From positions 768,564-832,563 of the forward strand of contig JH720294.1 of NCBI GenBank assembly GCA_000231825.2: a stretch of 64,000 nucleotides of DNA, given 5' to 3'. Below are positions 12,501-25,961 of the stretch, in pieces (the stretch's first letter is position 1; the number at the start of each line of letters is the position of its first letter). The DNA comes from Tetrahymena elliotti 4EA (Eukaryota > Ciliophora > Oligohymenophorea > Hymenostomatida > Tetrahymenidae). Made by a program: the position numbers and the translations under genes. The notes beneath the pieces are model-generated. The model was not told where the DNA came from. It did no database searches and was given only the letters and a program-made list of their open reading frames with translations.

Positions 12501-15336
12501 ATTCACTTAAATTATTTGCATTTTCACCATCACTTATTTCAGATATGTTTAAAAGTTGTTATTTAAGTTCTTCTTGAATTGCTATTTGTTTGATTTTTTC
12601 ATTATCTAATACATTATCTAATTATGTATCTAGTAATTATAAATCTGTTTAAACACCAAACGATACAGTTGTAGCTTTAGGATTAGTCATTTTAGGATCT
12701 GTTTAACACTCTTAGTTATAATATAAAACAGGAATATTTTCTTTAACTTCTTTTATTAATACATCAAGATTTTCTACTTTAGTTATTTTTTGGACATCTC
12801 TTAAAATTTCTTCTATGTCACAATCATTTTCATCATCATCGTAATCTTCTTAATTAACATCCTAATTCATTTTCAAATCTGATTAACTTTTAATAATTTA
12901 AGAAATTGGTGTTGTTTTATCTTATTTATTAGGTGATGTAGGAATTTGTAATTGTATTTAATTTGGATTATCTTATTATCTATTTTCATCTTTAGCATCT
13001 ACATTTTATCTTAAATCCAATCCTAAAAAATGTTTTGCTTCAATTGAATTTCTTTTATTTTACTAAAAATTTTAAATAGATTTTTAAGCTTCAGCAAATG
13101 TGCCTGATTACTATTAAAATATTGCTTTGCTTGAACAGGTTTGATCTTGAATTTATGTTCTCGAAGCTCTTTTATCAAAGCCTTCTTGTTTTTGAGTTAA
13201 TCTTTCATTTAAATTATTATTTTCAGTACGGAGACTCAAATATTCATTCTTTATTATAGTGCTTACTCTTCTTTGTTTTTAGAAAGTTTAATTGAGATGG
13301 CTATATTTTTCAGACATTTATTTTAATTGTTTCTCCAACTGTTTATTTTCTTCTGCAATCTCTCCTAACTTAAATCTGAATAATTCCACATCCTACTCAT
13401 TGCCAAAAATGTTAACCTTGAATTCCTTTTCTTTATCTTTTAATCCTCCAAGATAAAGGATCATATCATCTCTCTTCTTCTTTTCAACCATCAAATGCTT
13501 TTTTGTTTAAAGCAGCAAAATACTGCTTACCAATTCTAAAATTAAATTTTTACAATCACTATTCAATTGTTCAGCACATCTTTTTATACCCTCTCTTAAT
13601 ATATCCTAAAAAGATTATGTTTATTCTATTAGAAACTACAGCTCAGATGCTTTCCTGTCCTTTTTTTTGACTACTTCAACACAAAGTAACTTTTCAACTT
13701 ATTTTTTTATTTCTCTAAAATCATTAGTTTTAACAATTTACTTTAGATTTTATTACTAACCAGTCTGATATTTAGGTGTATCAAGAGTCTAATTAGATGA
13801 ATCATTCTAGTATTAATCAATTACAAAAAGATTTTTCAATTAAATAAGCTACTTCTATATCTCATCTTTATACATATACTCACAATCAACAAAAATAGAT
13901 CTGATGTAATCCATAAATCCTGAATTTTCTATTTTATCAAACTCTTATTTTTCTTAATCATTTAATTTTGTAGGAACAACAAATGGAGTTATATAGCTAT
14001 TTATTTTTTATTTAAATTTATCATCTAACTGCTAATTTGATTTGGATGCATTTTGAGAATTGGCTGCTTCTTATTATTTCTTTTTCAGTTATTCTCTATC
14101 AATAAATTCTTGAATATTAGGTGGTTTGTCTAATTTTATTTAAGAAGAGCTTGGAAAGTTTTTACTGATCTTACTTTTAACTCCTTCACTTGAGATATTG
14201 CTTCTTTTAAATTCTGGTTTATATCCAAAACAGATAGAATTATTATTGCTTCCACTGCTATTAAACATACTACTAGCTAAATTATTACTTGGTTTTACTT
14301 CTATTTTTATATTATTAAACATAGAGTTGTTACTCATGTTTTTCTGAGAAATAGCACTTTAATTCACACTTGAGAACAATTAAGAATTATTGTTCCCTTA
14401 TTATCCACTTATTTAAAGCATTTATGAAATATTTTTCATTTTTTACTTTAATAATTAATTATTATTGCTGTTGTTATTGTTGCTACTGCTGCTTTAGATG
14501 AGCTATTGTCTTTTAGTGATTTCTTCTTTAGTGGGAGAGATGAAACCAACTCTGTAGGTGGAATTTTATTATTGAATAAGAGTTGAGTTAAACTTTGTTG
14601 AAGTAGGAGAGTTGATAAGCATTTAATTATCTTGGAAATTAGAAATATTTTATAAATTATAAAGATTCTATTTAGAATTGCTTGAATTATTTGAAGCTTG
14701 GATATGGCAAGAGTTTTTAAACCTCTGAATTGAAGAAGATATAAAATAATTATTATCAGTTATAATATTTTATTTATCTTCTTCATCTTGTATATTCTCA
14801 TTGCTTAGTACTTCATTCGAGAGTTAATAATTGATCCTTTTATTTTAGTAGCTCGTTTAACTTTATCTTACTTTTATATTCTTGCTTGAAGCATTAAGAG
14901 ATTAATTCCTGCTTCCAGCTTCATTTTAAACCATGAGAAACTAATCTGCTTTCTAAGGAACGAAGAATTAAAATGCTTAATTGTTTTAACTTTTTTATTG
15001 ATTGCTACTAGTTGATGATTTTTAAGATTAAAAAGAGCCAATAGTATTTGAGTTAGGAGCAACCTAACCAAGAAAGTTAACAGGGCTAGTTATTTGCCTC
15101 AAAGATGTTTTCTAAATATTTATTAATTACTATGAAGATGGTAACTATTCTTCTAAATCCTTTTTTTATACTAATTCTAAATTTCTAATTTATTTCTTCA
15201 CTTATTAAGAGTTTTCGTGATGACTTCGTTAACTTTAAGAATGACTTAATTGTAAGGGCTTTAAATTTTATGTCTTATGAGCTAAAGATGAAACTATATT
15301 AGATGTCTTTTGTGAATTGGCCACTTCATCACTCAT
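9519..15336 (-). CDS. large EF-hand protein, two long exons joined by one intron
   Basis: Exon 1 is 15336-12091 (1,082 codons) and exon 2 is 11867-9519 (783 codons, TGA). They are joined through a GTAAAA...AAAAAG intron, giving about 1,864 residues. The exon 1 frame never meets a TGA of its own. The exon 2 frame stays coding-like upstream of its first ATG (11807) to the acceptor, so one gene fits best. The N-terminal 430 residues are Ser/Asn/Gln-rich. Residues 650-780 look coiled-coil and 860-1,060 are acidic. Near residue 1,540 is a canonical EF-hand loop, DLDGNGSINLNE (Asp, Asp, Asn, Ser, Asn, Glu at ligand positions), so it should bind calcium. A helical segment of about 250 residues precedes the loop. 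A 51-nt stretch at 11442-11492 could be a retained or in-frame intron. If split, two genes abut here. Confidence 0.7.
11868..12090 (-). other. intron joining the two EF-hand gene exons
   Basis: On the minus strand it runs from GTAAAACTT to TATAAAAAG, 223 nt, phase 0 on both sides. It is strongly AT-rich compared with both flanks. It explains why the upstream frame lacks a TGA and why coding-like sequence (Ser-Pro-Thr-Lys-Lys-Pro) precedes the downstream ATG. Confidence 0.65.
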
Positions 15337-16515
15337 ACTTATTAAAGAATAAAATCTATTTTATTTATTAACTAATTATCGATAAAGTTTTTTAACTTAG
15401 TCAAGGATTAACTTAATTAATATAATTAATCATAAAATTTCTTATCTTAATTTTGTAAGCTTTCTATCTGTGAATCAGTCAATCTTTTTCATCACAATTA
15501 AGAACAATAATTACTCTAAATTATCTATTGCACTATTACTGAATTATATTTTTTTTTTGGTTCTACTAGCCTACCAAAATTTAATATAACCTACCTATAT
15601 TGTATCAAAACTAATACATCATTTTTTTTATTGCTAAAACATAATTCTTATTAAAATAAATTTAAATTATCCAGAAAATATTGAATTAATTAATCAAAGG
15701 TATTTTATAAATTAGAAATCATTAATATCATTCTTATGAGCTCAGATTAAATAGCTTTAGGATTCATCTAAAATAATTTATTTAAGATTTAAATATATAT
15801 TTCAGGGAGGGTAGACACAGTATGATAGAGATATACAGTTATTTATTTTTAGAGATTAAAAAACATGTTAAAAAATATTAAAATCTAGTCAGCTTGTCAG
15901 GTCACCTCACATATTTAGTAAAAATGCACACAAAAATCTTAATTAATAAGCCAAATAATATTTAGAGAATAATTAATTTTAGAGCTTTAGTATCTAAGAA
16001 TCTTTTGGTATATTTTAATCTTTAAAATATTTTCTAAATTTAGTTTTAATGGAGAATTTAAAAGTTTTGTATTTTTTAAATTATTTTGCTAAATTTAATA
16101 AACAGTTTTTTATAAAAACAGTGTCAAAATCAATGATCTAAATATCAAAAACTTAAATAATACTTTAAAATTAATTATTTTTTATTTAATTTTAAATTGA
16201 TGAATCTATTTGTCTACTTTAGTCTTTAAAATATGTATAACTATTCTAAATTTTTGATTTATTTTAAAGTAGATTTAATAAGTTTTTATTTAAGTTAATG
16301 ATTTATGTTCTTAAATGGTATTTTTTAAGTTTTAAATATTTTTGATATTAATTTAATAAAATACTAAAAAAAAATAGAACATTTTGGTTTAATTTAAAAA
16401 TTTTTAAAAAATTGATTATTAGATATTTTATAATGAGAAATTTGCAAATTTATTATAACTTCAAAATTTTGAAAAAAAAGTAAAAAAGTTTAAGGAAAGT
16501 TAATTATAGTAAAGA
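15337..16515. other. divergent intergenic region
   Basis: Shared upstream region of the EF-hand gene (-) and DNAAF11 (+). AT-rich, no gene found. Promoters for both must lie here, but no motif is recognisable. Confidence 0.5.
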
Positions 16516-18615
16516 ATGCCAAGAATTACTTAGGAGTTGCTAAAAGGTAGAGCAGAGCATAATGAAGGATGCTTGTCCAATTTAGAAGAAGTAAGATTTG
16601 AATTATTTTTTAGTTTTTTATGGATTTAGAAAAAAAAGTAATTATGAATAATAATAAAATTAGATCACTTTGCATTAATTTGAATTAGAAAAAATTGAGT
16701 TGTTGGAGACTTATTGCAGACACTTGAAGATTTTATATTTGTAAAATAATATCATAGAAAAAATGGAAGGCTTAAATAAACTAAAAGAGCTTGAATATTT
16801 AAATTTAGCACTCAACAACATATCTAAAATAGAAGGTATTTCTGGGTGTGAAAGTTTGAAAAAACTTGATTTTACAGTCAATTTTATAGATTTGGAGGAA
16901 TTAGAAGATTCTTTTATAAATGCTTCTAGATGTCCTTTATTAAAGGAACTCTATCTTACTGGTAATCCTTGCACAGAGTAAAAAATTATTTCATTTATTT
17001 GTATTTGGTTTCAAAAAAACCAAGTAGAGATTAGCAATCTTGATTATAAATAGCAAAAACAAGCTTAATTTATAATTTAATTTTATATAATAAATAGTTG
17101 GAGTGGGTATAGAGATTTTGCAATTGCAATGATTCCATAGCTAGAATCATTAGATGGTAAAGAAATTACTCCTACAGATAGAATCAAAGCAAATCAAGCA
17201 TATGAAGATTTACTTATTGATTTACATCATAAAATTGAAATGAGATAAATAGAAAAGTAAAAATAAGAGTAATTAAAAGCATAGCAAGCTATTGTTCCTA
17301 CGGGATCAATAGAAGTAAGTGAAGAAGATAAAAGCAATGAAAAGTGTAAATATTTCAATCTTATTTTCAAATAAATTCAATATTTGTAAATTAAAATCCC
17401 CAAAGGGATTTATCATTAAAATAAAGACTAGGGGTTTCAAATAGAGAATAGTTTTCTATGATAAAAAATTTTAAGCAAAATATTTTAACATCCCAAAGAT
17501 TTAAACTCTCAAATTTAAGTATTTTTTAGTGCATTGAAGAGATTTAGTAAGCTAAAATGATATTTCTTTTTAATCTAATGTATAACATGGAAGTTTGAAT
17601 TGATGAAATAATAATATCATCTTTTTTGCCAAAATTTTATCAAGAGTAGCAAGAATAAATTATTTTTTTATTTTAAAATTAAAATGACATGATTAGAATT
17701 TGAAAATAATTCATTTGATTTAGGGAAGAATATATTTAAATGTCATTTGTTTGAGAAAAAAGCTGAACATATTTTAGTTCAATTTATGAAGTGTTTTAAT
17801 TAGTTGAATGTATCATTAATGTAAAATTTAAAATAATAGAACCATATACTAAAGAGAGTAGAAGGTAGATGTATCTTGAAATGGCTTAGGACAAAGAGAG
17901 AAAGGAAAGAGAAAAGAATCCAGAAAAATTTAAGGAGCCAAAGAAAGAATCTTCTATGTTTAGGGCTGATGGAGAGATAAGATAGTGTAATGAAGGTAAA
18001 TATGCATTTAAATTGAAGGAGTTTGACGATGCAGAATGGTCTTTCTTTGAATTGAGCATACCTAAATTTATGGATACTAGCTTTTTAGATGTAAATTTAG
18101 ATCCCAAGTGGGTTAGTGTAAGAGTTAAAGGAAAACTTACTTAACTACGTCTAGATTAAGAAATTATTGTTGAATAAAGTGAAGTAAAAAGATCATAAAC
18201 TACAGGTGCTTTAGTGATTAAAATGAAAAAGTTGAAAGTGAATGAACTTGTTTAATTTTAAACCAAAAGAGATTTAGAAGAGTAAGCAATTTGACTCAAT
18301 TAATTATTTAGTCTTTTTTTTAAATTATTTAAATTTCTTAAGATTGATTACATACATTACCTTTTTTTTGCTCTTTTAAAATTTTTAAATTTTTTAAAAG
18401 TTAATTAATTTATTTATTGTCTTAGTAACATCTAATTGAAATTAAAATTTTTTGAAAAAAGGAAAAAAAAGAGAGAAGAAGAATTGAAAGCTTAAAAATT
18501 GAAGGAATAAAAGGAAAGAGAAGAAAAACTTAATCTTTGCGATTAGGTTGATTTAAAATAAATACAAAAAACTCAAGATTTTACAACTTTTGATGATGTT
18601 CCAGATTTAGAATGA
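16516..18615 (+). CDS. DNAAF11: dynein axonemal assembly factor 11 (LRRC6/TILB)
   Basis: Five exons: 16516-16590, 16664-16977, 17098-17345, 17840-18281 and 18462-18615, joined in frame to 410 residues (human LRRC6 has 466). The N-terminus (MPRITQELL, then AEHN) and four LRRs match LRRC6, e.g. [20 protein letters not shown] and the NPC cap followed by YRDF and LDGKEI. After a charged linker, residues 255-350 form the CS/p23-like domain ([25 protein letters not shown]). The tail ends with acidic FDDVPDLE. It works in the cytoplasm as a chaperone cofactor that preassembles outer and inner dynein arms, so it is needed for motile cilia. Introns are 73, 120, 494 and 180 nt; the 494-nt one could hide a small exon. 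Confidence 0.93.
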
Positions 18616-19860
18616 GAATTGAAGAGAAATAATCAATTTATTTGAAGTGTTTTGCTATTTTATATTGTATTTTTTAACGTTTAATTAAATCTATTATTAT
18701 CTTTTATTTGGAGCAATCAAATAATTTTTGCTTGTTTTTTATTTTTTCGCAGACAACAGAAATTTGAAATTAAAAAAATTTGGTTTGATAGAAAAATAGA
18801 GAGATAGATAGATATTCAGCGTATCTAAGCAAAAATTAATTAATTTGATAATTAGAAAATTGGCAAAAACAATAATTAACTTATCAAGAGAAGATGATTT
18901 GTTGGATATCATCAAATAACAAAGAAGAAATTAAATTTTTTATTTTTTGTAAAGAGATTCAAAATTGTTTGTTAAACTGAAAATAAAAATTAAAATATAA
19001 AATATATTGAAAAAGAGGATGTATGTATGTAGATAGGGATAAGTATCTAAGCTCAATAAATTAATCATCTTTTTATTAATTAAATGAGTGAACAATAAAT
19101 ATAATTTCAAAAATCAAACCAATAAATAAAATCATCCAAAGATATTTCAAATCAAAAATGACCAAACAAGTATTTTAAATATTTTTTTGAAATCTAACAA
19201 TAGATTCAGAGAGAAAATGAAAACATCAACAAAATTTGAAAAATGCTAAGTAGTTGTTTGTATCTTTTATCTATTTTTGAATGAATTTACGTTTTTAGAA
19301 AGATAGAAAAAAAGATTGAAATATGAGAGAGAGAGATAGATAAAGAAAATTGAAATGAGAAGTTAAACAAAAAAGAAAAGAAGGAAGGAAGGGGATTTAA
19401 GAAATGCTTTTTTTGTTATGATATATTTATATTTTATTATGCGAATGGTGGAAATATATTTGTTTGGAATTATATTAATATATAATTATATGTAATTTTA
19501 TTAGGATTCAATCAATTTATACTTTAATTAGCTTTTAATATATCAATTCATCATTCGCAAATACATTAATTTATTCTATGAAAGATCATCAATTAATGAA
19601 TATAAAAAAGAGTGAGTGATTGAATCAATGAATGTATTTGATAGATTTATTAACTAATTGAATGTATATGTTCTTTCTTTTATTCATTTGATTTTTTTCT
19701 TTGTAAAATCAATCAAATTTTAAAGAATAGATTTTCTTCATAAAATTAAGAAAGGATGCGTACTTACAAATTTATAATTGATTAAAAAATTGATGAAAAT
19801 TTAAAAGTCTTAAAAAAGGAAGAAGCTAAGCTTGTAATTAATTGAATTGATTATATACAT
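18616..19860. other. intergenic, AT-rich
   Basis: 3' flank of DNAAF11 and upstream region of the MAPKKK gene. Short GA-rich microsatellites lie at about 19320-19395 (GAGAGAGATAGATA and GGAAGGAAGG). No gene seen. Confidence 0.5.
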
Positions 19861-22800
19861 ATGCAGCATTAAGGCAATAACAAAATTAGTCTAATTGTAA
19901 ATAATCATATCTAGCAATTCGAAATTAAGGCTACTCTTCCCTTTTCAAACCGTTCCAACTTCAAGCCTCCTCTTTACCGAGGTAATGCGCACTTGCTGGT
20001 GGCTAATGGGAAGAAGAATCATTCTTTATCCATACACCACCCTCAGCATTTCCATCTGAACAATAATGGAAATCACTTAAAAGTTATTCCCACTACAAAC
20101 AAAAAACCCAAAAATTTAAATACAAATAACAACAGCAGCATAAACAATATCAGCATAAATCATTCAAATTCAAATAGTATTAACATTTAAAGCAACATAC
20201 CAAATTCATTTCATCGACCGTAAAGTCCTGTAGTGCTTAATATATCCAGCGATCGTCATAACTTGTATTAGTAATAATAGTAGCAGTATTCTTTTTAACA
20301 TTAAGCACACAATTAAATACATAATAACAGTAATAACAACAATAACAACAACAATAACACTAATAATATAAATAGCAGCAACAATGCTCTGGGGTGTAAT
20401 TTTGGGTAGTTAGGTTTCATGAGAGACAGACCCTAGAGGAAGAATCGTCACAACTCAATAAAATTGATAAAATAAAAGCCTGAACATAGTGTATCATCTA
20501 AGTAGATAAGCTCCATAAACATTTTATAGTCTCATAATCCATATTATTAAAAGCATAATCTAATTCCATCTTTGATCGAATCTCCAATCACAAAGAGTAG
20601 TCACAATTAAAATAATCAGAGCAACATCAATGGGAATTTTTCAAGCAATGATCACACTTCAGATTTGGAGAAGGCAAACAATAGCAGCAACACAAATAAT
20701 GGAACAATTTCAAACATTAACATTAGTAATATTCAAATAATGAATAATTCGAGTTCAAACAACAATAACTCGAATCAGAATGGAAATAGTTCAAGTCAAA
20801 ATTACAATAATAGCAATTAAAATCAGAATAACAGTATTTCGTCTTCTTTTTAAAATATTGCTACCAACTAGAATCATTGTGCCATGATTTCTACTGAATC
20901 AAACAGAAATAGCATCAATAATTTGAGTAGTATTAACAACATCTGCAATAATAATAATAACAATATTAATAATAGCTGTAGTAATACAAATCATAACAAT
21001 AAGAGTAATCTTTCATCTTACAAACGCCAAGAGAAGAAATATCGAATCTCAAAAACCCAAATATTATTTCCTTTTAATTCCAAAGAAAATATTTGTGAAG
21101 CAGAAGCCTAAAACACAGCTCAGAATTCTTCCTCCAAAAACAACACCAGTAATGCTTGTAATTAAAATTAAAGCAATCATAACAGCAGCTCTAAAACCAA
21201 TAATCACATTAATTACTCCCATAGCAGTAGTAACGGTAATCTTCATGCATTGAAACTCATTTCAAATAATCCCAAAATTGTCAATAACTAGAATTTCGAG
21301 GAAGATGTTATTCTTTTAAATAAAGCCATATCTTAACCAACAGAAGTATTGCGTGAACATATGGCTCTAGGAACACCTCCACAACTAGCAGCCTATACCA
21401 CTTCAGCAACTACTGATACTATCCACAGACAATCTTTCCGCATTAAGCACTATAATTTATCTTCAAGATAATCATCAAGAGGAGGTTTAAAAAGCACCCA
21501 GACTAGTGATCCTATATCCTCTATGCAAACTCACAACAATATTGGAGAATCAATTCCTCAAAATAACAACAACAATTTAAATTTTTTTGTAAATAAACAA
21601 ACACTTGCAAAACTTTCTCAACAAGAACTTGGGGATCTATCTCCTAGTAACAAACCATAATACCACTATCACCACAATAATTTTAACCACCAAAACAATT
21701 TTCCTTATTAATACTATAATTACAATCAAAAAATAAATAGCAGCAACAATATTAACAACGCTAATTAGAATTTCATTAACAACAGTAACAACAATAACCA
21801 CATATCAAATCAGCAAGGAAGAATGCTTAGTTCAAGAAGCGCAGGCAAGATCAGTTAGAATGTAATTAAAAAGATTATTAGATAGCCATCTACTAATCTA
21901 TAAGTTGATGATTTAAGCAATAATCGTAGAGGTAATTTGTAAAATAATAAACTAAATTTGTAGACCAATTCGATAGTAAGAAAGAACTCTTACTGGTACA
22001 ATTAAAGAGAGCAATTAGAAAGAAAGAAAAAGAAAGAAAAATCTATGCTATCTTCGAATAACGATGTTACTGAGACTCATAATACTATTATAGCATCTTA
22101 ACAAAATTAACAAACAGAACCTTTTTCAATTGATGATTAAGAAGAAGAAAATAAAAATTAGCACCTTCTTTTTAAATTCCCATCGAAAGATGAAAAGTAG
22201 TTTTTTTTATAGCATGATAAAAATATTGATTAAGCAAACATACCAAGGAGAGACAATTCACCCAAGCAATAATTAAATATATCAAACAACAACAACTTAA
22301 ATGGTATCAACACAAATAATGCAAAGTCTTCAAAGCGTACTTCTATAGGAAGAATCAGCCTCAAGTAGTAATAGCTCTTGGCTCACTAGCCTGTTCATCA
22401 AGTATAAATTTAATAGAATATGAATTAACAATAACAGCAGTAACAGCAATAAATATAATAGATCTAAAATAAATTTCCTCAATTTAACCTTTAGACTCCA
22501 ATATAAAGCAATGGTTAAAATATTTTAAATAGTCTTAGTCAAAACAATAACTTATTTAGTCTAAATTAAATGAGTACTTTACTAAATATCAAAACCCTTA
22601 GCATTAAAAAAGCAACAAGCAATGATTTTTCAAACAGACACGATGATATCATGATAACAGGAACCAATCCATTCCATGATGTTGAATTAAGAGAACTTCT
22701 TGGAGAAGGTAAATAAATGTTTTCAAATTTATTTTCATAAATTTTAATAAAGCTTTGATTGATTTCATTAAAAATTCATTTTAATTATCTGTTGGTTTGA

Positions 22801-24671
22801 AGAAAAGTCAAGTGTCAAGTTGAAGTTTTTAAATAAGAAATAAAAAAATATTTAAAAAGAGATATCCTCCTATATATTAAATAGATCAGTTTAAAATTTC
22901 CAAAAATATCATTCGAATAATCTACAAAACACTAAAATGTCTCCTTTAAAAATTTAATTTCAATTTGGCATATGTGATGCGATGCTTTTTTTCACATGAT
23001 ACTTATTCAAAAGTTATAGAAAGAAGAAAAGAAAAATAAATGAAAATTTGGTTTGATAAAAGAAATATTTATTTGGTGTGAGTACTTTTCCATAAATTAA
23101 GGGAGAATTTTATCAGATACTTCAAAATAAATTGTTTAAAATACTAATTTAATAGTAAGCGTAGCTTAACAAATGTAAAGAAAATTCAAAAAAAATATTG
23201 CGTTTTGTAAAATAGAAGAATTAGGATTACACTTTCTAACATCTGATTTGATTATTAAATCTTTTTCAAAGAACAAAGAAAATAAGGAAGAAAGAGAAAA
23301 CAATTTGATGAGTTGAGTGAGTTGATTCCCTAAATCTTTTTAACAAAAGATTAATTTTTAAATAAATTGTCTATTTTTGATTATTTATTTAATTTCTATT
23401 TGGGGAGGGAGTTTATTTCTTTTTACTATGATTTAAAAAAATATTTAAATAGAAAAATTCTCTGAGTGAATTAATTATTTTGATTGATTTTTCCATCTAT
23501 TTTAAATACATACAAAATTTTACTCCAGTTTTTACAATTAATAAATCAATTCTTCAACTGAAAAGAAATTTATTTAATTCATGAAAATAACGCAAATGAT
23601 AAAATATTTCTATGTTCCAAATTCAAATGCTAAATAAGTTACAAAAAAATTTTTAAAATAGGAGCATATGGAAAAGTCTACAAGGGATTCATCAAAAAAA
23701 CTGGAAAATTCATAGCTGTTAAGCAACTTAAATTAGGACTGAAAGATAATAATAAGCTTCAAGAAAAGTTAGAATAATATCTTCAAGAGATAACCCTTTT
23801 AAACCACTTAGAACATCCAAATATCGTTAAATATTATGATTGCAAACATGAAGATGATAATATACTTATTTATATGGAACAAATGCCAGGAGGCTCTCTT
23901 TCTTCAATGCTTTAAAAATTTGGTAGATTTGAAGAAGCTTTAATTAAAAAGTTTGTCAAGCAGATAATGTCTGGACTTGCATATCTCCATTCTCAAGGAG
24001 TAGTCCACAGAGATATTAAGGTAATTAATTACACTAAAAAATATATAAACTTTATTAATATTTTTATTAGTTGGCTAGCTTTATTTTATTTATTTTTTAA
24101 GATATTAATAATCAATTCAACATTCTTAATATTTATTAAAGGGAGCAAATATTTTAACTGATGGTAATGGAACAGTTAAGTTGGCAGATTTTGGTGCTGC
24201 TCGTTACAGAGATACTATTTGCTTGCCTACAGCAGATGGATCTGAATTTTGCAATTCCATCAAAGGGTATTAATTCACTTTAATAAGTTAATAATAGGCT
24301 AACTTGATTTCTTTAAATTAAAATTAGGTCTTTATATTGGATGGCTCCTGAATTATTAAATTAAGAATCTCATGGAAGAAAAAGCGATATTTGGAGTCTT
24401 GGATGTACCATGATTGAAATGGCTACTGGTAAACATCCATGGTAAATAACATAAATTCTAGAATTAACATTAAATACTTTTAAATTTTAGGCCTGATTGT
24501 AGAACTTTCCCTCAATTAGCTCTTATTGTTAAAACAAATTAATGCCCTCCTATCCCTGAACATCTTTCAGATGATTGTAAGGATTTTATTAGGTAATGTT
24601 GTACCTTTGATAAAAAAGAGAGACCAACAGCTGATTTTTTATTAAAACATCCTTTCTTGCAAGATGGTTGA
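19861..24671 (+). CDS. MAPKKK-type (STE11/MEKK) protein kinase with long Asn-rich N-terminus
   Basis: Exons 19861-22708, 23662-24020, 24142-24266, 24328-24441 and 24491-24671 join to 1,208 residues. The catalytic domain is C-terminal (about 935-1,205) with all key motifs: GEGAYGKVY loop, IAVKQL lysine, HRDIKGANIL catalytic loop, DFG within LADFGAAR, GSLYWMAPE, DIWSLGCTMIEM and a RPTADFLLKHPFL end. The KGANIL and YWMAPE signatures place it with MAPKK kinases, which phosphorylate MAPKKs in the cytosol. The 940-residue N-terminal part is Asn/Ser/Gln/His low complexity, likely disordered and regulatory. Intron 1 is 953 nt and splits the glycine-loop codon; the other three are 49-121 nt. Which MAPK pathway it serves cannot be seen. 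Confidence 0.92.
22709..23661 (+). other. long intron inside the kinase glycine-rich loop
   Basis: GTAAATAAATG to AAATAG, 953 nt, several times longer than most introns here. It splits the second Gly codon of the GEG motif. No open frame or structured RNA was recognised within it. Confidence 0.8.
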
Positions 24672-25616
24672 TTATTGAAATAAAAAATATTGGAAAGAAT
24701 AATAACTCAAGTAGCTCAATTAAAAAGAAAATAATCTTTTTTGAGTAAAATAAAAACAAGCTAATAAAGAATATGCAAGTCTAATTTGTAAGACCATACA
24801 TAATAATTAATAACTAATTATTTGGCTGATTAGCTGATTTAAAGTAGTACCTTAAATTGCTCAAAATTTTCTGATTTATATTCAAATAGATTCAAAAATG
24901 TTGCATTAAATTAAAAGTATTTAAGGGTAGGCTATTAAAACAAAAATCAGACTAAAAATATTAAAAGTTGAAATGAATAGAAAGAAAGAAAGCCTTAAGG
25001 TTATACTATTATATTAAGAACAATTAAACTTATTGAAGCAAATAATAAAATTAGCAAGATTAAATTAATACACTAACTAACTAACAAATAAACTAACATT
25101 GAAACTTTAACTTTCTCATCTACTTCATCTATCTTTAAGTCTTTTTTTCTAATAATAATATTATTTATATAAAAATAATTTAAGAAAAATTAGAAATGTT
25201 TAAAACAATTAAGTAAAACATACCAATCAATAAACAAAAACAACACTCATAATTATTCATAACAACAAACAAACAAAATAAATAAATAGTAATTAATAAC
25301 TTATTTACTAAACACTTTTCCATATTAAAATATCTATTTACAATTATATTATGAAATTTATTTTTAATATAAAATATTTACATACTTATTATATATTCAT
25401 CTTTATTATTTATTACCAAATTCTCAAAAATCGATGCTTTCAGCAGATATTAAAAAAATGAATTTAAGTAAAGAAAATATTTCAAAAAAAATAATCGTGT
25501 TTGAAGATTTACTATTGTTTTGAAAGGTTTCTGACTGATTAATTTGTAATAATTATTAATTAATTTTGCTTTAAAAATAAGTTTAAAATAAATAAATAGT
25601 AGATATTACTGATAAA
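24672..25616. other. intergenic, AT-rich
   Basis: 3' flank of the kinase and upstream region of the cytochrome b5 gene. No gene seen. Confidence 0.5.
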
Positions 25617-25961
25617 ATGAGTAACACAAGAAAAATTGAATATTCAGAAGTTAAAAAACATAATAAGAAAGATGACTGTTGGGTAATTATCAATGATCAA
25701 ATTTATGATCTGACAAACTAAAAAAAGTATCACCCAGTTGGAGAATCTTATATTAACATTTTTGCTGGAAAAGATGCAACATGGTTTTTCAACTTAAATC
25801 CGATTCATTATAAGAATGAAATAAAAGATATTTTGAAAGGATTAAAAGTAGGAAATTTGATAAGAAAAGAAGGAGAAAAAATTCCTGACAACAAATCGAA
25901 GATAATTCCATTGTTTTTATTATTTATAATTGTACTTATTTATTATTTTTTTTACTTCTGA
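25617..25961 (+). CDS. tail-anchored cytochrome b5
   Basis: Single exon, 114 residues. The heme-binding domain covers residues 5-85: YSEVKKHN, then CWVIINDQIYDLT, the first heme His in YHPVG (residue 40), FAGKDAT, and a second His in NPIHYKNEI. A hydrophobic segment of about 17 residues at the C-terminus marks a tail-anchored protein, probably in the ER or outer mitochondrial membrane with the heme domain in the cytosol. It would carry electrons to desaturases or P450s. Two features are odd: the usual HPGG motif reads HPVG, and the loop before it is Lys/Gln-rich instead of acidic. The fold and both His ligands are otherwise present, so it is likely functional. Confidence 0.9.

Noticed and set aside
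23967..24161. Kinase fragment ending in a hydrophobic tail
   Set aside because: Only exon 2 of the MAPKKK read on into its intron at 24021.
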